Source: Aegilops tauschii subsp. strangulata (lineage: Eukaryota > Streptophyta > Magnoliopsida > Poales > Poaceae). From it: a DNA stretch of 64,000 nucleotides. Below, in pieces: positions 32,325-44,426 of this stretch. Below the pieces are notes generated by a model. The model was not told the origin of the DNA and made no database searches. It saw nothing but the letters and a program-made list of their open reading frames with translations. The stretch is taken from the NCBI RefSeq assembly GCF_002575655.3, contig NC_053041.3:304391554-304455553 (forward strand), in the 5' to 3' direction. The position numbers and the translations under genes are program-made. Numbering within the stretch: position 1 is the stretch's first letter; the number at the start of each line of letters is the position of its first letter.

Positions 32325-35075
32325 TGTAGCGACCAGACCTCAAATGGCCTGTGCTGCTGTGCACCAGTATCATCCCTGGATCAGTAATGCTGACACGCAC
32401 AGTACAAATGGAGGATTTGTAACAGAGTAGCAATCACACACTTATTACATCGAATATCTCCAAAGAGATAAGTATGAAAAACATGGCTTAAGGCCATCTA
32501 ATAACGATAACAGCGGAAGACTTGGAAGATAAGTGAGTCCATCAACTCCAGCGGCATCACTGAGTATAAGACCACGACCTAAGGCACTTTACTCGTCGTC
32601 TGAAAAGTCTGCAACATGAAACGTTGCAGCCCGAAAACGGGTCAGCACATAGAATATGCTGGCAGAGTAACACATAGAGAGCAATGAACAATAATAATGC
32701 TATACTATATGCATATATGGCTGGTGGAAAGGCTCTATGGTTACAGTTTTGCGGAAAGCCAATTTTATCCTACTGCAAAGGAATAAATTTTATTTAACTA
32801 TCATGGTGGTTGAAACATTGAGAAGGTACCTCCAACTCAATCCCAATTAAGTAACATCATTAACCCAACAATATTAATTATAAGTATCACGGTGATGAGA
32901 TTCAAATGATAATCCAGATACTAGATACTCAAGTTGTCCATAACCGGGGACACGGCTAATCATGATCAGTTTGTACACTCTGCAGAGGTTTGTGCACTTT
33001 TCCCCACAAGACTCGATCGCCTCCGCTTGATTCTCGCACTGCATGATGTTTGAGAAACGGATGACCGAGACACAGTCTTTCAGAAACAATCACTCTCTAC
33101 TCTGGATGGACCGGTACACCTACTTTCCCCTACATCTGCTAGTCCACCTCTTCAAGAGATCCTGTAACCTACTCAGCTATGCTAGAGCCCATAATAGCTT
33201 GTGGCTGCACACGGAAGTTTCTAGCATGAATAATCTTATGATCCCTTTGAGCCTGGGTGGCGGACCTTATACATACAGACAACACTGGGTTCTCCAGGTG
33301 CCTCAATCCACCCAGATGTGAGTTTTAGTTGCCACCTTAAGTTGAACCATTATTAAACATCTCACATCTGTCATGAATATCACTCAAACCCAATCCACGT
33401 CTACGAGCATAGCATGGCAATAAAATAGCCACGTAGAAGTACTCCCAATGGTTTGATATAGTAAAGCAGGTAATAGGTACTACCTCAACTACTTCCCAAT
33501 ACCCACAGTTTATTTAGATCCTAATCATGCAATGTGTTTGAGGAAAAAGATCTAATGCAATAAAACTGGGTATGAACGGGACATGATCAAAGTGTTCCTT
33601 GCCTTGCTGATGATCCGCAAAACCTAGCGAGTCGAAGTAACAAGCGGCACACTCCGGGTACTCTATCGCAAGCAAACAAGCATACAATCAGTACTCATCT
33701 AATGCACAGGTAAAATTCGAATGAAAGATCCAACCAGAAAGTTCAACTTAAGAACTCTGGTTTGCAAAAAGAATCAACTCGAAAGAAGCAACGAAAGTCA
33801 AACGGCGAAAGAAAGAAACTTCGTTTGCTAATCTGGATCTAGGTCAAATTTTACTGTAGCAAAAACTTGTTAGAGTAGGTTAAACGGAAAGACAATTTCG
33901 AGACGAAACTCTAGGCGCTTGAATCACCTGAGTCCGATAAACGAGCGAGAAGTTAAACAGATTCGAAAATTCGATCAGAAATCGAATCTGAGAAAATAAC
34001 GAGAAAATCTGACGAAAAAGAAAAACAGACGAACGGTTAAATAACGGACGTTCGTTAACAGAGAAAAACCGACGAACGTGTTCGTTAAAACGAACGGTTC
34101 GATGAACGCTCGCGAAATAAGAAAACCGAAAAAAAACCGATCTAGGGTTTTTTTTAAAACAAAAGGGGTTTTTTTTTACAGAAAACCGGTCAACAACGAA
34201 GACGGCCGGCGGCAGTACCTCGACGGGCGGGCTCCGGCGAGGGGCTCCGGTGGCGGGGCTCGGGCGCGAGGGGCGGCGGCTCGGGGGGGCTCCGGCGGTG
34301 AGGGGCGGCGGCTCCGGCGCTCCCGGCGGTGGCGGCGGTCAAGGCAAACGGCGGCGGCGGCGGCGGGCGATGCGGGCGGGCGGCGGGGCTCCTCCGGCGG
34401 CGGTGGTGAGGAAAGAGAGGGGGGTCTATTTATGGAAGGGGGGGTCCGAGGTGCTTGGGGAAGGGGGCACCCGAGGCGGCGGCGGCGTCGTGTCCGGGAC
34501 GGACTCTGGCGGCGGCGTCGTGGGGAGAAAGGAGAGGGGCGACGGGGCTTGGGCCGTCGGCTGGGCCTTTGGCCCAGTCGGCGCGGGCGCGTTTTTTTTT
34601 AAAAGGTTCCGCGGAAAATATTGCGTAGAAAAATAAATAAAAATCAGAAAAATATGAAATAAATTTTCCGCGTCTAGTTAGAAAATCTAGAATAGGGTGA
34701 ACATTGTTAAAAGCAAAAATAAATATTTTGAAAACATGCAATATTTTTAAAGCAATACAAATTGCAAATAAAATCCAAATAAATTTAAAATAATGATTTT
34801 AACATTTTTCCTCCCGTATTTCAATTGTTTTGGAGAAGTCATATTTTCTCCTCTCGTTTATTTAAAATTGAAATATTTTTCCGGAGAGAAAAATAATTAA
34901 AACCACAATCCTCGTTGGAAAAATCAAATTTAAAAATTCAAGAAAATCCCCAACTCTCTCCAAGGGTCCTTGAGTTGCGTAGGATTTATCGAGGATTTGT
35001 CAAAATGCAACAAAACATGATATGCAAATGATGATCTATGTATAACATTCCAAATTGAAAATTTGGGATGTTACA
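32325..35075 (-). repeat. T 5' LTR
   Basis: A 2751-bp LTR, near-identical to 24121-26876. The TATA-like CCATAAATAG (minus) is near 34426-34436. The G-run seen as 17 G in the other LTR is 7 G here (about 34282-34288). It is followed by the GGAAG duplicate and the resumed Y pol frame. Confidence 0.92.
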
Positions 35076-35121
35076 GGAAGAACACATAAAAGAGTCCTTC
35101 CGGAACACTCCAGAATCATGA
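35076..35121 (+). pseudogene. C-terminal tail of Y pol after the T insertion
   Basis: After GGAAG the integrase frame resumes with EHIKESFRNTPES and ends at TGA 35119-35121. Joining it to 24120, with one GGAAG removed, gives a continuous frame (IIQTLTLE then EHIKESF). This shows that T landed about 15 codons before the stop of Y pol. Confidence 0.8.
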
Positions 35122-35441
35122 AAATAAGGAGGTACGTGATACGGTAAGTAAACGGACTCCAAAAAATCCACAAAAATATTTTTTGTTAGTTTTGGAATAT
35201 TTAGAAAAATAGGTAAATAAGAAACTTCCAGGAAGCGTACCCTGGTGGGCACAAGACACCAGGGCGCGCCCTGGTGTCTTGTGCCCACCTGGGACACCTT
35301 CCGTACTCCGTTTTTCTTCTGTATGCTTGTCCTCCAAGATAAAAATCTATATATACTCCCCGAACCTGTTAACCATCGTATCACGAAGAAATCCTCTGTT
35401 ATCTTTTCTTGCTGTTTCTGGTCAGATTTATCAAGCCAGGC
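35122..35441 (+). promoter_or_regulatory. Y promoter-like spacer with 44-bp palindrome and TATA box
   Basis: The spacer lies between the pol stop and the accessory ORF. It contains a perfect palindrome at 35245-35288 (22-bp arms beginning GTGGGCACAAGACACC), then CTATATATAC at 35347-35356, about 90 bp before the ATG at 35442. The Y LTRs have the same order of parts: a GC-rich inverted repeat, then TATATA (37795-37805 and 40932-40945). This suggests an internal promoter derived from, or modelled on, the LTR. Confidence 0.6.
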
Positions 35442-35843
35442 ATGATGTCTTCCTGCTCCTCCAACAACATGGAAGAAGATGCTTGGTTGATGAAGATCGA
35501 GATGAAGAGGGAGGAGCCTATGGACGTCGTCAAGGGAGACAAGGGCAAGGAAGCTACCGTAGATCCATCCCCGATGGCAGCACAAGCACTGCTGGCCAAG
35601 GAGGAGGAAGAAGATATCCTTAAGCCCTACCTTACTCACCTTACTCCTGCTAAGATTGAGGCTTTTCGCGTCATTGAAATAGTCCACATACAAAATAAGT
35701 ATCTCACTCGCTAAAATATTCTGCATCCAGAGCATATCATCCATCTCCGGAGCGTCATCCGTCGATTGGAGAATCTGTTGATCCTTAAGGACATGATCGC
35801 TTCACCATCACCATCATCTTCTTCACCACCAAAGGAGAATTGA
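35442..35843 (+). pseudogene. Y accessory ORF (small acidic/basic protein)
   Basis: The frame starts with tandem ATGs at 35442 (MMSSCSSNNMEEDAWLM). It continues through KREEPMDVVKGDKGKEATVD and ILKPYLTHLTPAKIEAFRVI, has one TAA at 35712-35714, then resumes in frame (PEHIIHLRSVIRRLENLLI) to a Ser/Pro-rich end and TGA 35841-35843. Total about 133 codons. It occupies the slot where X carries the ATHILA ORF1-like gene, but the proteins are unrelated by eye. I do not recognise a domain; amphipathic helical segments in the C-terminal half are likely. The single stop makes this copy a probable pseudogene. Confidence 0.6.
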
Positions 35844-37430
35844 GTATCGGGTATGGGCACTCCCCTTGGCTTCCGCCAAGCTTGGGGGAGGTGCCACGGT
35901 ATCGTATCATCCCACTATCTTTTTTCCTTTACTTATTTTAGTTCGATCTTTTTGCTTTAGAAGAATAAAAGTTAGTTCGATCCTTTCTTCCTTGAGAGTT
36001 TGCTTAGTGGTCTATCCCTGTAATCGTGTGCAAGTTATATAATAAAGTTACTTTGAGGTTTTGCTTTCTTTACTTTCATGTTGCAAAAAAGAGAAAGGAA
36101 ATAAATAAAAGAAAGGAAATAAATCAAAAATATCATATACTAATCTTATGGTAGGTGATGGCACCACATAAGGAAAAGTATAAGTATGAAATTTTATTAG
36201 AGATTTAAAAACATAGCATTAGTCAATGATGCAACTCATGAAAGAATTAATAAGGGAAGAGAAGATTCACATATAAATATACTATCCAAGAAATCTTTTG
36301 TGATTGTGAGCCCTCATCAAAATATTATATGCCAAAATTGTTGACGTTGGACAAGGAAGACAACTTAATGGTTTATGTTTGTTTATATTCACATAGAAGT
36401 CATATTGTCATAGATTCTTCAACATGTGGTGCTTGCCCCCCATCTTTGCTAGACAAAAATTCCGCACTAAGTAGAGATACTACTTGTGCATCAAAAAACT
36501 CTTAAACCCAAATCTTATTTTCAAGTGTCCACCATACCTACCTAGGGATTGAGCAAGATCCCTCAAGTAAGTTGTCATCGGTGCAAAAAGGCAATAAAAA
36601 TTGCTTCTAAATGTGTGAGATCATTTAGTGTAAGAGAAAATTGAGTGTTGCACGAACTTGTGATGGTGAAGAATAAAAGCGACAGACTGCATAATAAAGA
36701 TCGCTATCACAAGGGGCAATGTAACGTGACGTTCTTTTGCACTAAGGGGTTGAGCATACAAACAAATAAGCGCATGGCAACCTCTGCTTCCCTCTGCGAA
36801 GGGCCTCTCTTTTACTTTTATGTATTTACTTTTATGCAAAGAGTCAAAGTTTTCCATCTATTCCTTTTTATTTTTCTCCTTTGGCAAGCATCATGTGGTG
36901 ACGAAAGATCTAGGCACATATGTCCAGTTGAATATAGATAGCATGAGTTATTATTGTTGACATCACCCTTGAGGTGAGTACGTTGGGAGGCGAAACTATA
37001 AGCCCCTATCTTTCTATGTGCCCGGTTGAAATGTTTTGCTGATGTGTACGCGGTGAGTGTTAGCAATCATAGAAGACTATATGATGGTTGAGTATGTGGA
37101 CTTGCCTAAAGGCTCCGATACGTGACCCTTCCTGAAAAGATGAAGAATTGTAGTTGCAAAGTTGACTAAGAACATAGTTTGTTGGTTTTTAATAGAGTTT
37201 TTGCTTTATACTTCGATTGTGTGATGAATTGTTACTTATTCATGAGAAGTATATGATCAAAGTTCTATGATAAATGTCTTATGTTTAATATTGTTGTTGT
37301 TATAATAATCAACATGATGCTTCTATGCCCGTATTTTGTTTTTATCAACACCTCTCTCTCAAAGCATGTGGACATGTTTTCCGATTTTGGTTTTCGCTCG
37401 AGGACAAGCGAGGTCTAAGCTTGGGGGAGT
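35844..37430 (+). other. Y 3' untranslated region (copy 1) and PPT
   Basis: AT-rich and non-coding. It contains an internal PPT-like CCAAGCTTGGGGGAGG (about 35877-35892) and ends with the true PPT AAGCTTGGGGGAGT just before the LTR at 37431. Short ORFs here show no domain. Confidence 0.7.
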
Positions 37431-38952
37431 TGATACGTCCATTTTGCATCATGTTTGCTTACTGTTATTTATAATGTTTTTATCCATAATAATGCTTTTT
37501 GGAGTAATTCTAATGCCTTTTCTCTCATAATTTGCAAGGTATACACAAAGAGGGAGAATTCCGGCAGCTGGAAATCTGGACCTGGAAAAGCTACGTTAGG
37601 CTACCTATTCTGCACAACTCCAATGAGCTGAAACTTCGCGGAGATTTTTTATCGAATATTTGAGAATTATTGGAGCAAATAACTATGAGAGGGGGCCCAC
37701 CAGGTGGGCACAACCCACCTGGGTGCGACGGGGAGCCCACGCGCGCCCTGGTGGGTTGTGCTCACCCAGGCCCACCTCCGGTGCCCATCTTCTGGTATAT
37801 AGGTCATTTTGACCTAGAAAAAATAAGAGGACGACTTTCGGGATGGAGCGCCGCCGCCTCAAGGCGGAACTTGGGCAGGAGCGCTTTTGCCCTCCGGCGG
37901 AGCGATTCTGCCATGGGAACTTCCCTCTCGGAGGGGGATATCATCGTCATCATCATCACCAAAAACTCTCCCATGCATCTTGGGGAGGGCAATCTCCATC
38001 AAATTCTTCAACAACACCATCTCATCTCAAACCCTAGTTCATCTCTTGTGTTCAATCTTGTTAGTGGAACTATAGATTGGTGCTTGTGGGTGACTAGTAG
38101 TGTTGATCACATCTTGTAGTTGATTACTATATGGTTTATTTGGTGGAAGATTATATGTTCAGATCCAATATGCTATTTAATACTCCTATGATCATGAGCA
38201 TGTTTATCATTTGTGAGTAGTTAGTTTTGTTCTTGAGGTCACAGGGGAAATCATGTTGCAAGTAATCATGTGAATTTGATATGTGTTCGATATTTTGATA
38301 ATATGTATGTTGTGATTCCCTTAGTGGTGTCATGTGAACCTCGACTACATGAAACTTCACCATATTTGGGCCTAAGGGAATGCATTTTGGAGTCGCAATT
38401 AGATGTTGGGTTGTGAGAGTGACAGAAGCTTAAACCCCAGTTTATGCACTATTCCGTAAGGGACCGATTGGATCCAAAAGTTCAATGCTATGGTTAGAAT
38501 TTATTCTTAATATTTTTCTCGTAGTTGTGGATGCTTGCGGGGGGGTCAATCATAAGTAGGAGGTTTGTTCAAGTAAGAACATCACCTAAGCACCGGGCCA
38601 CCCACATATCAAATTATCAAAGTAGCAAACACAAATCGAACCAACATGATGAAAGTGACTAGATGAAATTCCCGTGTGCCCTCAAGAACGCTTTCTTATC
38701 ATAAGAGACTGTTTTGGCTTGTACTTTGCCTGAAAAGGACTGGGCTACCTTGCTGCACTTTTGTTACTACTATCGTTACTTGCTTGTTACAAATTATCTT
38801 GCTATCAAACTACTCCGCTACTTACAATTTCAGCACTTGCAGACATTACCTTGCTGAAAACCACTTGCCATTTCCTTCTGCTCCTCGTTGGGTTCGACAC
38901 TCTTACTTATCGAAAAGAGCTACAATTGATCCCCTATACTTGTGGGTCATCA
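37431..38952 (+). repeat. Y LTR 1
   Basis: A 1522-bp LTR starting TGATACGTCCATTTTGC and ending CTTGTGGGTCATCA. It contains an imperfect inverted repeat around CAGGTGGGCACAACCCACC (near 37700) and GGTATATAGG near 37795. It is followed not by a flank but by a second copy of the Y 3' UTR. Confidence 0.82.
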
Positions 38953-40568
38953 TCCATCATCATCTTCCCCACCAAAGGAGACTTGAGTACATGGGTATGG
39001 GCACCCCCCTTGGCTTTTGTCAAGCTTGGGGGATATGCCCCGGTATCGTATCACCATCACTTTATTTACCTTTACCTATCTTTGTTCGATATTTAGTTAT
39101 CTTGTGATTTAGTTGAATAAAATTTTAGTTCGATCTATTTTCGAGTGTTAGTTTCGTGATCTATCTATCTATGTAATCGAGTGAGAGTTATATAATAAAG
39201 TTTAGATTGAGCTCTTGCTTCTTTACCTTTATGTTTCAATCAAAATAAAAGAAAATAAGGAAGAAGATCATATGCTGATCTTATGGTAAGTAATGACATC
39301 ACATAAGGAAAAGTACAAGTGGTAAAATTTGTTGAAAGTTGACAAACATAGCATTGGTTAATGATGCAATTCATGAAAGAATTAATAAGTGAAGAGAAGA
39401 TTCACATGCAAATACACTATCTTGGACATCTTTTATGATTGTGAGCCCCCATCAAAATATTATATGCCAAAATTGTTGATGTTGGACAAGGAAGACAACG
39501 TAATGATTTGTGTTTGTTCATATTCACATAGAAGTTATATTGATATAGATCCTTCAACATGTGGTGCTTGCCCAATATCTTTGCTAGCCAAAATTCCGCA
39601 CTAAGTAGAGATACTACTTGTGCATCCAAAAACCTTAAACCCAAAATCTTGTTTTGAGAGTGCACCATACCTACCTATGGATTGAACAAGATCCTTCAAG
39701 TAGTTGTCATCGGTGCAATAAGGCAATAAAAATTGCTTCTAAATGTGTTTGACCATTTAGTGTAAGAGAAAATTGAGCATTGTACGAACTTGTGATGGCA
39801 AAGTAATAAAAGTGACGGACTGCATAATAAAGGTTGCTATCATAAGGGGCAATATAACGTGACGTTCTTTTGCATTAAGAGATTGAGCATACAAACACAA
39901 AAGCGCATGACAACCTCTGCTTCCCTCTGCGAAGGACCTATCTTTTACTTTATGTATTTACTTTTTATACAAGAGTCAAAGTATTTTCCTATATCCCTTT
40001 TTATTTTCTATTTGGCAAGAATCATGTGGTGGGGAAAGATCTAGGCACATATATCCAGTCAGATATTTTTTGACTATAAATCCAGTTAGATATGAGTGAG
40101 CATGAGTTATTATTGTTGATATCACCCTTTAGGTGAATGAGCTGGGAGGCGAAACTATAAGCCCCTATCTTTCTATGTGTCCGGATGAAACTTTTTGCTC
40201 ATGTGTATGCGGTGAGTGTTAGCAATCAGAGAAGGTTAAATGATGGTTGAGTATGTGTACTTGCCAAAAAGGCTCTGATACGAGACCCTTCCTGAAAAGA
40301 TGATGAATTGTAGTTGCAAAGTTGTCCGAGAACATAGTTTGTTGGTTTTCAATAGAGTTTATGCTTTTTACTTCGATGTTGTGATGAATTGTTACTTGTT
40401 CATGAGAATTTATATGATAAAGTCTTGTGATAAATTTTTATAATAAAGTTTGTTGTTGTTATAATAATATGCATGCTGCTATTATGTCCGTATTTTGTTT
40501 TTATCGACACCTCTCTCTCTCTAAGCGTGTGGACATGTATTTCGATTTTGGTTTTCTCTTGCGGGAGT
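38953..40568 (+). repeat. Second copy of the Y 3' untranslated region
   Basis: It starts CCATCATCATCTTCCCCACC and parallels 35810-37430 along its length, including the PPT-like CAAGCTTGGGGGA near 39020 and the TTGTTTTTATC block before the LTR. Relative to copy 1 it lacks about 22 bp, including AAGCTTG of the terminal PPT; only GCGGGAGT remains before the next LTR. Confidence 0.78.
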
Positions 40569-42082
40569 TGATATGTCCATTTTGCATCATGTTTTCTTAC
40601 TGTTATTTATAATATTTTTATGCGTAATAATGCTTTATGGAGTAATTCCAATGCCTTTTCTCTTATAATATGCGAGGTTTACACAAAGCGGGAGAATGCT
40701 GGCAGCTGAAATTCTGGACCTGAAAAAGCTACGTCAGAGTTACCAATTCTGCACAACTTCACATGATCTGAAAATTTACGAAGAATTGTTTTGGAATATA
40801 TGAAAAATACTCGAGCAAATAACTACCGGAGGGGGGCCACCTGGTGACCAAAAGACACCAAGGTGCGTCAGACCCCCTAGGCACGCCCTGGTGGGTTGTG
40901 TTCAGCCCAGCCCACCTCCGGTGCCCATCTTCTGGTATATAAGTCATTTTGACCTAGAAAAAAAATAAGGAGAGGACTTTTGGGATGGAGCGCCACCGTC
41001 TCAAGGCGAAACTTGGGCAGGAGCACTTTTGCCCTCCTGCAGAGCGATTCCACCGTGGGAACTTCCCCTCTGGAGGGGGAAATCGAAGTCATCATCATCA
41101 CCAACAACCCTCTCATCTTTGGGAGGCCAATCTCCATAAACATCTTCAACAACACCATCTCCTCTCAAACCCTAGTTCATCTCTTGTGTTCAATCTTTGT
41201 ATCGGTACCTCGGATTGGTACTTGTGGGTTACTAGTACTGTTGATTACATCTTGTAGTTGATTACTATATGGTTTATTTGGTAGAAGATTATATGTTCAG
41301 ATCCATTATGCTATTTAATACCCCTATGGTCTTGAGCATGATTATCATTTGTGAGTAGTTACTTTTGTTCTAGATGTCATGGGAGAAGTCATGTTGCAAG
41401 TAATCATGTGAACTTGATTTGTGTTTGATATTTTGATGATATGTATGTTTTGATTCCCTTAGTGGTGTCATGTGAACATCGACTACATGGCACTTTACCA
41501 TCTTTGGGCCTAAGGGAATGCGTTGTGGAGTAGTTATTAGATGATGGGTTGCTAGAGTGACAGAAGCTTAAACCCTAGTTTATGTGCTACTTCGTAAGGG
41601 ACCGATTTGGATCCAAATGTTTAATGCTATGGTTAGGTTTTATCCTTTTCTTGTAGTTGCAGATGCTTGCAAGGGGGTTAATCATAAGTGGAAGGTTTGT
41701 TCAAGTAAGAACAACACCCAAGCACCGGTTCACCCACATATGAAATTATCAAAGTAGCGGACGTGAATCAAACCAACATGATAAAAGTGACTACATGAAA
41801 TTCCTGTGTGCCCTCAAGAACGCTTTGCTTATTATAAGAGACTGTTTCGGCCTGTCCTTTGCCACAAAACGATTGGGCTACCTTGATGCACTTTATTTAC
41901 CATTACCGTTACTTGTCCATTACAAATTATCTTGCTATCAAACTACCTGTTACTGACTATTTCAGTGCTTGTAGAAAATACCTTGCTAAAAACCACTTGT
42001 CATTTCCTTCTGCTTCTCGTTGGGTTCGACACTCTTATGTATCGAAAGGACTACGATTGTTCCCCTATACTTGTGGTCATCA
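40569..42082 (+). repeat. Y LTR 2
   Basis: A 1514-bp LTR starting TGATATGTCCATTTTGC and ending CTTGTGGTCATCA. It aligns with LTR 1 throughout, with many substitutions, and has GGTATATAAG near 40935. The following sequence belongs to the A2 LTR. Confidence 0.8.
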
Positions 42083-42673
42083 TCAAGCTATCAAGTAAAT
42101 AGGTGGATCCTGTCAGGCACATGAAAGCATGGTGGGTTAAAGGTTAGCTTTATTGACACCCGTCCAGATGGCGTGTCATGTTAATAAGGAGGAGATGGAT
42201 AAGCAGCGCGGCAGGCTTGCCGGGCTTCAACCTCAGCATGACACCTAGCAGTGCATTTAATGCACCTTGTCCTAACTCCCAGAGTTAGGTATGATAGCAC
42301 TCTTAGCTATCTAATCACACCAAAATGACTATTTTGCCACTGTGGTCACCCCTTTAGCTATAAAACGAGGTTCGAGGCAACCTAGCAAAGGGTTCGATTT
42401 TTTAGATTCCCCAACACTTGTACGCACACATTGCTCCCCCTGAGGCACCCTTGCCGGTTTATAGGACGTCATGCCTTCGTGTTCCTCCAAATCAATCCAC
42501 CATAGCAGGAGTAGGGTTTTATGTTGCAAAGCAGCCCAAACCTGGGTAAAAGATAGTTGTCCATCACCGCGCTGCCCCCTACTGTTTCTGCTCTCTGTGC
42601 AATGTGACCGCCCCCTTGATGAACCACAAAGGGGCACCCCCGCCCCATAAGTGATCGTGCTTCCACGCCGACA
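42083..42673 (+). repeat. A2 LTR, right part
   Basis: The right 591 bp of an LTR ending CACGCCGACA, cut on the left by Y. It has a TATA-like CTATAAAACG at 42358-42367. The end CCGACA matches the terminal repeat of the A1 LTR, and the next bases are the PBS. Confidence 0.65.
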
Positions 42674-42696
42674 TCTTTGGCGCGCCAGGTAGGGGC
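42674..42696 (+). other. A2 primer-binding site
   Basis: TCTTTGGCGCGCCAGGTAGG directly follows CCGACA, and differs at one base from the A1 site over the same 20 bases. Confidence 0.65.
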
Positions 42697-43701
42697 ATCG
42701 CTTGTGTGAACCTAAAGCAACAACCAGCGTGACGATCTTCATCATCCTTCCGCATCACCATTCAATCCCATGGAGAAGAGCAGAGTGGCGGCGACGTTCC
42801 TGGCTTCGAAGGTCCCCTCGTCCGCAGCTGCAGATGCCGCGGGCGCCGAGGCCATGAATGGAGTGGACACCATGGGTGGAGCAGTTGCCATAGACAATGC
42901 GGCTGTCGTCCCCGTCGCCGTCTCCTTCCAGCATGGAAGGCAGCAACAAGCGATGCGGGAGCTGGTGATCTGATTGTCGATAAGCTACTCCCATTTACAT
43001 GGGCGTTCACCTTACAAGTATGAGCGTTCAGCTAAGCTACGGGCCACGGCTAATCCATTGGGCCTCCGCTCAATCCGCGGAGCAACATTGTTGCAAAAAG
43101 GAACCGCGGCAAGGCTTATTCAGTCCTACCCCGGAAAGTCTCACTGCATGTTGCGGTGCTTTGCAATCATATTGCATATGGATTAAGCACTATCTTCTAT
43201 GTGTGAGACCTCCAAGGAAAGGAGGGATTCACGCCTCTGCGACAAACAACAATTGCACGACTAAGAAAAGATAAGTCATGGAACCTTTTTATTTTCGGAT
43301 TCTATTATTTCTCTTTTGCGATTCCTTTGGTTTAAACCCTGACACTTGTATGAGATATCCGTAACGCGAAGGGACTCTTCCATGATCACTTGCATCCTCG
43401 TCTGTTTCGAGTTTGCTCAATAGTCCAGGTAGCCGCATCGAGAACGTCGAAGGGCAACTTGCCGGTGGCACCTACGCTTGCAGAATGCTGGGGGCCCGCC
43501 CCCATAGCGGCACAGCTAGTGTCTGCCCCGACAAGCTCCTAGCTTGTGCAGGATCCATAATCATACAAGAATGATGGGCCATATAAACTTAAGGGGTAAC
43601 ATTAGTTCATACAACTGCTTAAGAGTGTTATTACATCCCAGGAAGCCTAACATGAGGTCGAATATGTTTCTCTGTTCGGCAGAATTCACACGACGACAAG
43701 T
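42697..43701 (+). other. A2 leader
   Basis: Contains a 68-codon plus-strand frame at 42770-42973 (MEKSRVAATFLAS, Ala-rich), starting about 75 bp after the PBS. It could be a gag leader remnant, but has no domain. The rest is non-coding. In antisense direction the part near 43500-43700 is the 3' untranslated region of the minus-strand gene. Confidence 0.4.
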
Positions 43702-44426
43702 TTAATTGGTGTTGCTGCCTTGAACCCTGGGAACATTTAAAACCTTGCCGGAGATGGGGGCGATGATCCTATCGGCGGAGGATGTATCTGCATTCGCCGG
43801 CAACTTCCTGAAGGATTTGGAGATGTCGATCCCTGGGTTGAACTAGACTGACCAGCGTGGTGTGGAGCATGTCGCGGGCAAACTTTCAGGACTCATTGGC
43901 AAAAGTTGCGTCCCTGTCATCATGGTATATCTTCAATGCCTCGATCAAGCCATTGAAGAACTTGGATAATCTGGCGCTGGGGACCTCATGCTCCGAAGTA
44001 AGGAAGCACCAGCTACTCATCTCCATGACCGCGAGCTGGGAAGAAATGCGCTCGGCTGTGTGGACCAGCTCTTCAGTCCAGAGGGAGAGCATCTTCTGCA
44101 GCTTGTCCAGCGCCTCTTCAGCATCTTTTCGGAGAGTCTCCGCAGCAGCTAACTTCTCCGACAAACTCTTCTCCCCCTCCTTGTAGGACTCGAGGTTCTG
44201 CTCTTGCCCCGCAAGTTTGGACTTCAGATCTTGGATCACACCATTAGCGGTGGCCAGTTCCTGGCTCTTGGATGAGAGTTGCATCTACAGCTCCCCTAAG
44301 GCTTCAGCTGCTTTCTGCACCTCGTCGTTGAGAGCCTCGATGTCCTTGCTGCCGGAGACCAGCTCCTCCTTCAGCTTGCCGGCCTGGGTCTTCATTTCTA
44401 TCTTGGCGGTAGTGGCAGCTGTTGCT
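43702..44426 (-). pseudogene. A2 antisense gene, C-terminal part
   Basis: The minus-strand frame enters from the W junction as coiled coil (AKIEMKTQAGKLKEELVSGS). It continues through a TAG near 44283, which would be CAG in register, then MQLSSKSQELATANGVIQDL and LAAAETLRKDAEEALDKLQ. Next comes LSKFFNGLIEALKIYHDDRD, which aligns with LTLFFEGVLGALEQFHSNRA of the A1 gene. A frameshift near 43850 leads to NPGIDISKSFRKLPAN and a TAA at 43702-43704. A1 has NPTLDFDIVLESLPEG in the same place. This confirms homology of the two genes despite strong divergence. Confidence 0.65.

Larger units (their letters stand above)
24121..35075 (-). mobile_element. Element T: Tekay/Del-like chromovirus (Gypsy), full length
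   Basis: A 10,955-bp element with LTRs at 24121-26876 and 32325-35075 and a perfect GGAAG duplication (24116-24120 and 35076-35080). In minus-strand order: 5' LTR, initiator-Met-type PBS, an extra ORF, gag, protease, RT, RNase H, integrase, chromodomain-like tail, PPT (AAGGGGGGTAGGTT), 3' LTR. The internal ORFs have only one stop and one or two shifts. The LTRs differ at about two positions per hundred in the stretches I compared, so it is among the younger insertions. Confidence 0.92.
21280..42082 (+). mobile_element. Element Y: Athila-like Gypsy element, split by T
   Basis: Y comprises 21280-24120 and 35076-42082. It contains the pol gene from just before RT, a promoter-like spacer, an accessory ORF, a long 3' UTR, a 3' LTR (37431-38952), a second partial 3' UTR and a second LTR (40569-42082). 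The 5' part lies left of X, outside the window. The T insertion is marked by GGAAG duplicates, and the pol frame resumes at 35081. Integrase after RT, no chromodomain and an ORF between pol and LTR fit the Athila lineage. Its right flank is the LTR of A2, so Y is nested in A2. Confidence 0.75.

Noticed and set aside
35116..35744. Minus-strand ORF 34986-35744 (252 codons) across the T/Y junction
   Set aside because: It crosses an insertion junction and is antisense to the Y pol tail and accessory ORF; chance frame.
42770..42973. 68-codon ORF as a real gag gene
   Set aside because: Too short, Ala-rich, no gag domain or zinc knuckle; kept only as a leader feature.
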